Origin: Treponema sp. | Lineage (GTDB): Bacteria > Spirochaetota > Spirochaetia > Treponematales > Breznakiellaceae | Assembly: GCA_031254385.1 (NCBI GenBank) | Contig: JAIRUO010000248.1 | Coordinates: forward strand, 1 to 5,245 | Direction: 5' to 3' | Length of the DNA: 5,245 bases | Shown here: piece by piece, positions 4,037 to 5,245 of the stretch | How the letters are laid out: each line of letters starts with the position of its first letter | How positions within the stretch are numbered: the first letter of the stretch is position 1 | The notes under the pieces: model-generated | Databases searched by the model: none | What the model was told of the DNA's origin: nothing | The model's input: the letters and a program-made list of their open reading frames with translations, nothing else | Position numbers and translations under genes: made by a program

Positions 4037-5245
4037 ATGTCCATTAATTTGAACGATTACGGTTATACCCAGGCGGACTCATCTGCCGCCTGCGATCTTC
4101 TCAAAAACAACAGCGATCTCATCCCCGCCAGGGTCATTGAGCGCAGGAGGGAGTTATACAAGGTTATCTGCGAACATGGGGAAGCCGGTACGGAACTTAA
4201 GGGGAGTTTTTATCATCAAATGACAGATGAAGATAAATTTCCGTCGGTTGGAGATTTTGTACTCATCCAATACAACCACCAGGGCAGCTCGCTTATTACA
4301 ACGATTCTGCCCAGGCGTTCAAAATTTTCGCGGGCAAATCTGGGCGGTCATGCTGAAGGTTATGCAAAATTTATTAAAGAGCAGGTAGTAGCCGTGAACT
4401 TTGACACCGTGTTCATCCTTTCATCGCTGAATGATGATTTTAATCCGGCCCGCATAGCCCGCTATCTTTCCGCATCATGGCAGTCAGGCGGCTTTCCGGT
4501 GGTCCTCCTGACCAAGGCGGATTTATGCTCAAGTTACGGTATTCAGGCTGCTGAGACCCAAAAGCTTGCGCGCGAAGCTCCGGTAATCCCCATTAGCAGC
4601 AAAACCGGCTATGGACTTGAGGATTTAGCGCCGTTCCTTGAACCTTCAAAAACCATCGTCTTCCTTGGTTCTTCAGGCGTTGGGAAATCATCCCTCCTTA
4701 ACCGTCTGGCAGGGGAAGATCTAATGGAGGTAAAAACCATACGGGAAGATGACAGCAAGGGCCGCCATACCACCACCCACCGCCAGCTTTTCCGCCTCCA
4801 TTCCGGGGTATTGATTATCGACACTCCGGGAATGAGAGAACTGGGCCTTTGGGATTCACGGGAAGGGATGAGCATGGCATTTGGGGAAGTTGAAGATTTA
4901 ATTTCCCGCTGCCGCTTTTCTGACTGCACCCACCAGGGTGAGCCGGGCTGCGCAATTCGCAGCGCCCTGGAGGAAGGTACCATAACCCCCATGCAATGGA
5001 AGAATTACCAAAAGCAGTTAAGGGAAACTGTTTTTGTGGAAAACCATACGGACTACCTCAAAAAGAAGCGGGAGTTTCGCAAATCCATCGCCCAAATGAA
5101 CCGGAACAAAAGTATCCGTCAAAAGAACCGCTTCTACCGCCGGCCTGGGAAGCGGTATAAACTTCCGGAAATATTATATTCCGGAGGGAAAAATGAAATT
5201 CAGCAGAGAAGAAAAAGCCATGTGGCTGGAAGACTGGAGGCGGAG
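4037..5245 (+). CDS. rsgA: Ribosome small-subunit-dependent GTPase of the RsgA (YjeQ/EngC) family, open at the right edge
   Basis: RsgA GTPases bind the 30S subunit late in assembly and hydrolyse GTP. An N-terminal OB-like region (about 28-115) precedes a circularly permuted GTPase with motifs in the RsgA order: G4 TKAD (159-162), G5 SSKTG (187-191), G1 GSSGVGKS (211-218), the GRHTTTHR switch (242-249) and G3 DTPG (262-265). The zinc site follows: C292, C297, H299, C305. All key residues are present. The N-terminus (MSINLNDYGY) and the EDDSKGRHTTTH stretch fit the long Firmicute-type paralogue group of 350-370 residues. ATG 4037 has CAGGAG at six bases. The frame stays open to residue 403 and beyond; the basic stretch near 355-369 is where such proteins usually end, so the last 35 or so residues may come from lost stop or insertion. 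Expression is probably governed by the structured leader at 3794-4036. Confidence 0.9.
   Translation, partial: MSINLNDYGYTQADSSAACDLLKNNSDLIPARVIERRRELYKVICEHGEAGTELKGSFYHQMTDEDKFPSVGDFVLIQYNHQGSSLITTILPRRSKFSRANLGGHAEGYAKFIKEQVVAVNFDTVFILSSLNDDFNPARIARYLSASWQSGGFPVVLLTKADLCSSYGIQAAETQKLAREAPVIPISSKTGYGLEDLAPFLEPSKTIVFLGSSGVGKSSLLNRLAGEDLMEVKTIREDDSKGRHTTTHRQLFRLHSGVLIIDTPGMRELGLWDSREGMSMAFGEVEDLISRCRFSDCTHQGEPGCAIRSALEEGTITPMQWKNYQKQLRETVFVENHTDYLKKKREFRKSIAQMNRNKSIRQKNRFYRRPGKRYKLPEILYSGGKNEIQQRRKSHVAGRLEAE
5193..5245 (+). CDS. Start of a possible IS66-type transposase accessory gene (partial)
   Basis: ATG 5193 follows GGAGG at five to six bases and opens MKFSREEKAMWLEDWRR, read in a different frame from rsgA and running off the window. 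The 'REEKxxWLEDWxxSG' opening resembles the helix-turn-helix N-terminus of IS66-family accessory (TnpA-like) proteins as I remember them from treponemes. Only 17 residues are visible and no terminal inverted repeat is recognised, so the identity is tentative. It would lie within the extended rsgA frame. Confidence 0.4.
   Translation, partial: MKFSREEKAMWLEDWRR

Noticed and set aside
4609..4992. 127-codon minus-strand ORF
   Set aside because: Antisense to the best-conserved part of rsgA (P-loop to zinc site); low-complexity Ser/Arg/Pro translation typical of a shadow frame.

Overview
The window looks like bacterial chromosome with mixed base composition, possibly from a gut treponeme-type spirochaete. 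That guess rests on recollection only: the tail of a hybrid-kinase-like protein at the left edge, the ankyrin protein family, the low density of genes with long palindrome-rich spacers, and a transposase-like start at the right edge. No rRNA or other taxonomic marker is present. The gene at 1872-3425 is visibly richer in A/T than its neighbours, which suggests a different history.

Layout. Positions 2-262 (+) hold the C-terminal end of a larger protein, probably a hybrid sensor kinase. A 154-base spacer with ATCCG-type repeats follows, then a consensus promoter (383-411) that places the start codon of a small FMN-binding lipoprotein (417-776, +) at the predicted transcription start. That mRNA is probably leaderless. 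A 39-base palindrome flanked by a perfect 6-base direct repeat (798-848) separates it from a convergent ankyrin-repeat gene (864-1490, -). Next, on the minus strand, is a two-gene unit: a 517-residue papain/C39-like cysteine protease candidate (1872-3425) whose end overlaps by 43 bases a 68-residue charged protein of unknown function (1708-1914). Its promoter is at 3485-3514.

The spacer 3515-3758 has no convincing gene but contains nested inverted repeats and ends in a terminator-like hairpin with eight T. From 3759 a consensus promoter drives an unusually long leader (about 240 nt) for a ribosome-assembly GTPase of the RsgA family (4037 to the window end). The leader holds a nine-codon ORF with an ideal ribosome binding site. 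Its stop codon lies in a TAAACC segment that can pair either with GGTTTA inside the mini-ORF or with a second GGTTTA 70 bases downstream, as part of a long helix. This is the architecture of a translation-dependent attenuator and is the most interesting feature here. The RsgA frame stays open past the normal family length and overlaps, in another frame, a transposase-accessory-like gene starting at 5193.

Two candidates for an undescribed system stand out: the mini-ORF and switchable leader in front of rsgA, and the overlapping protease plus small-protein pair.
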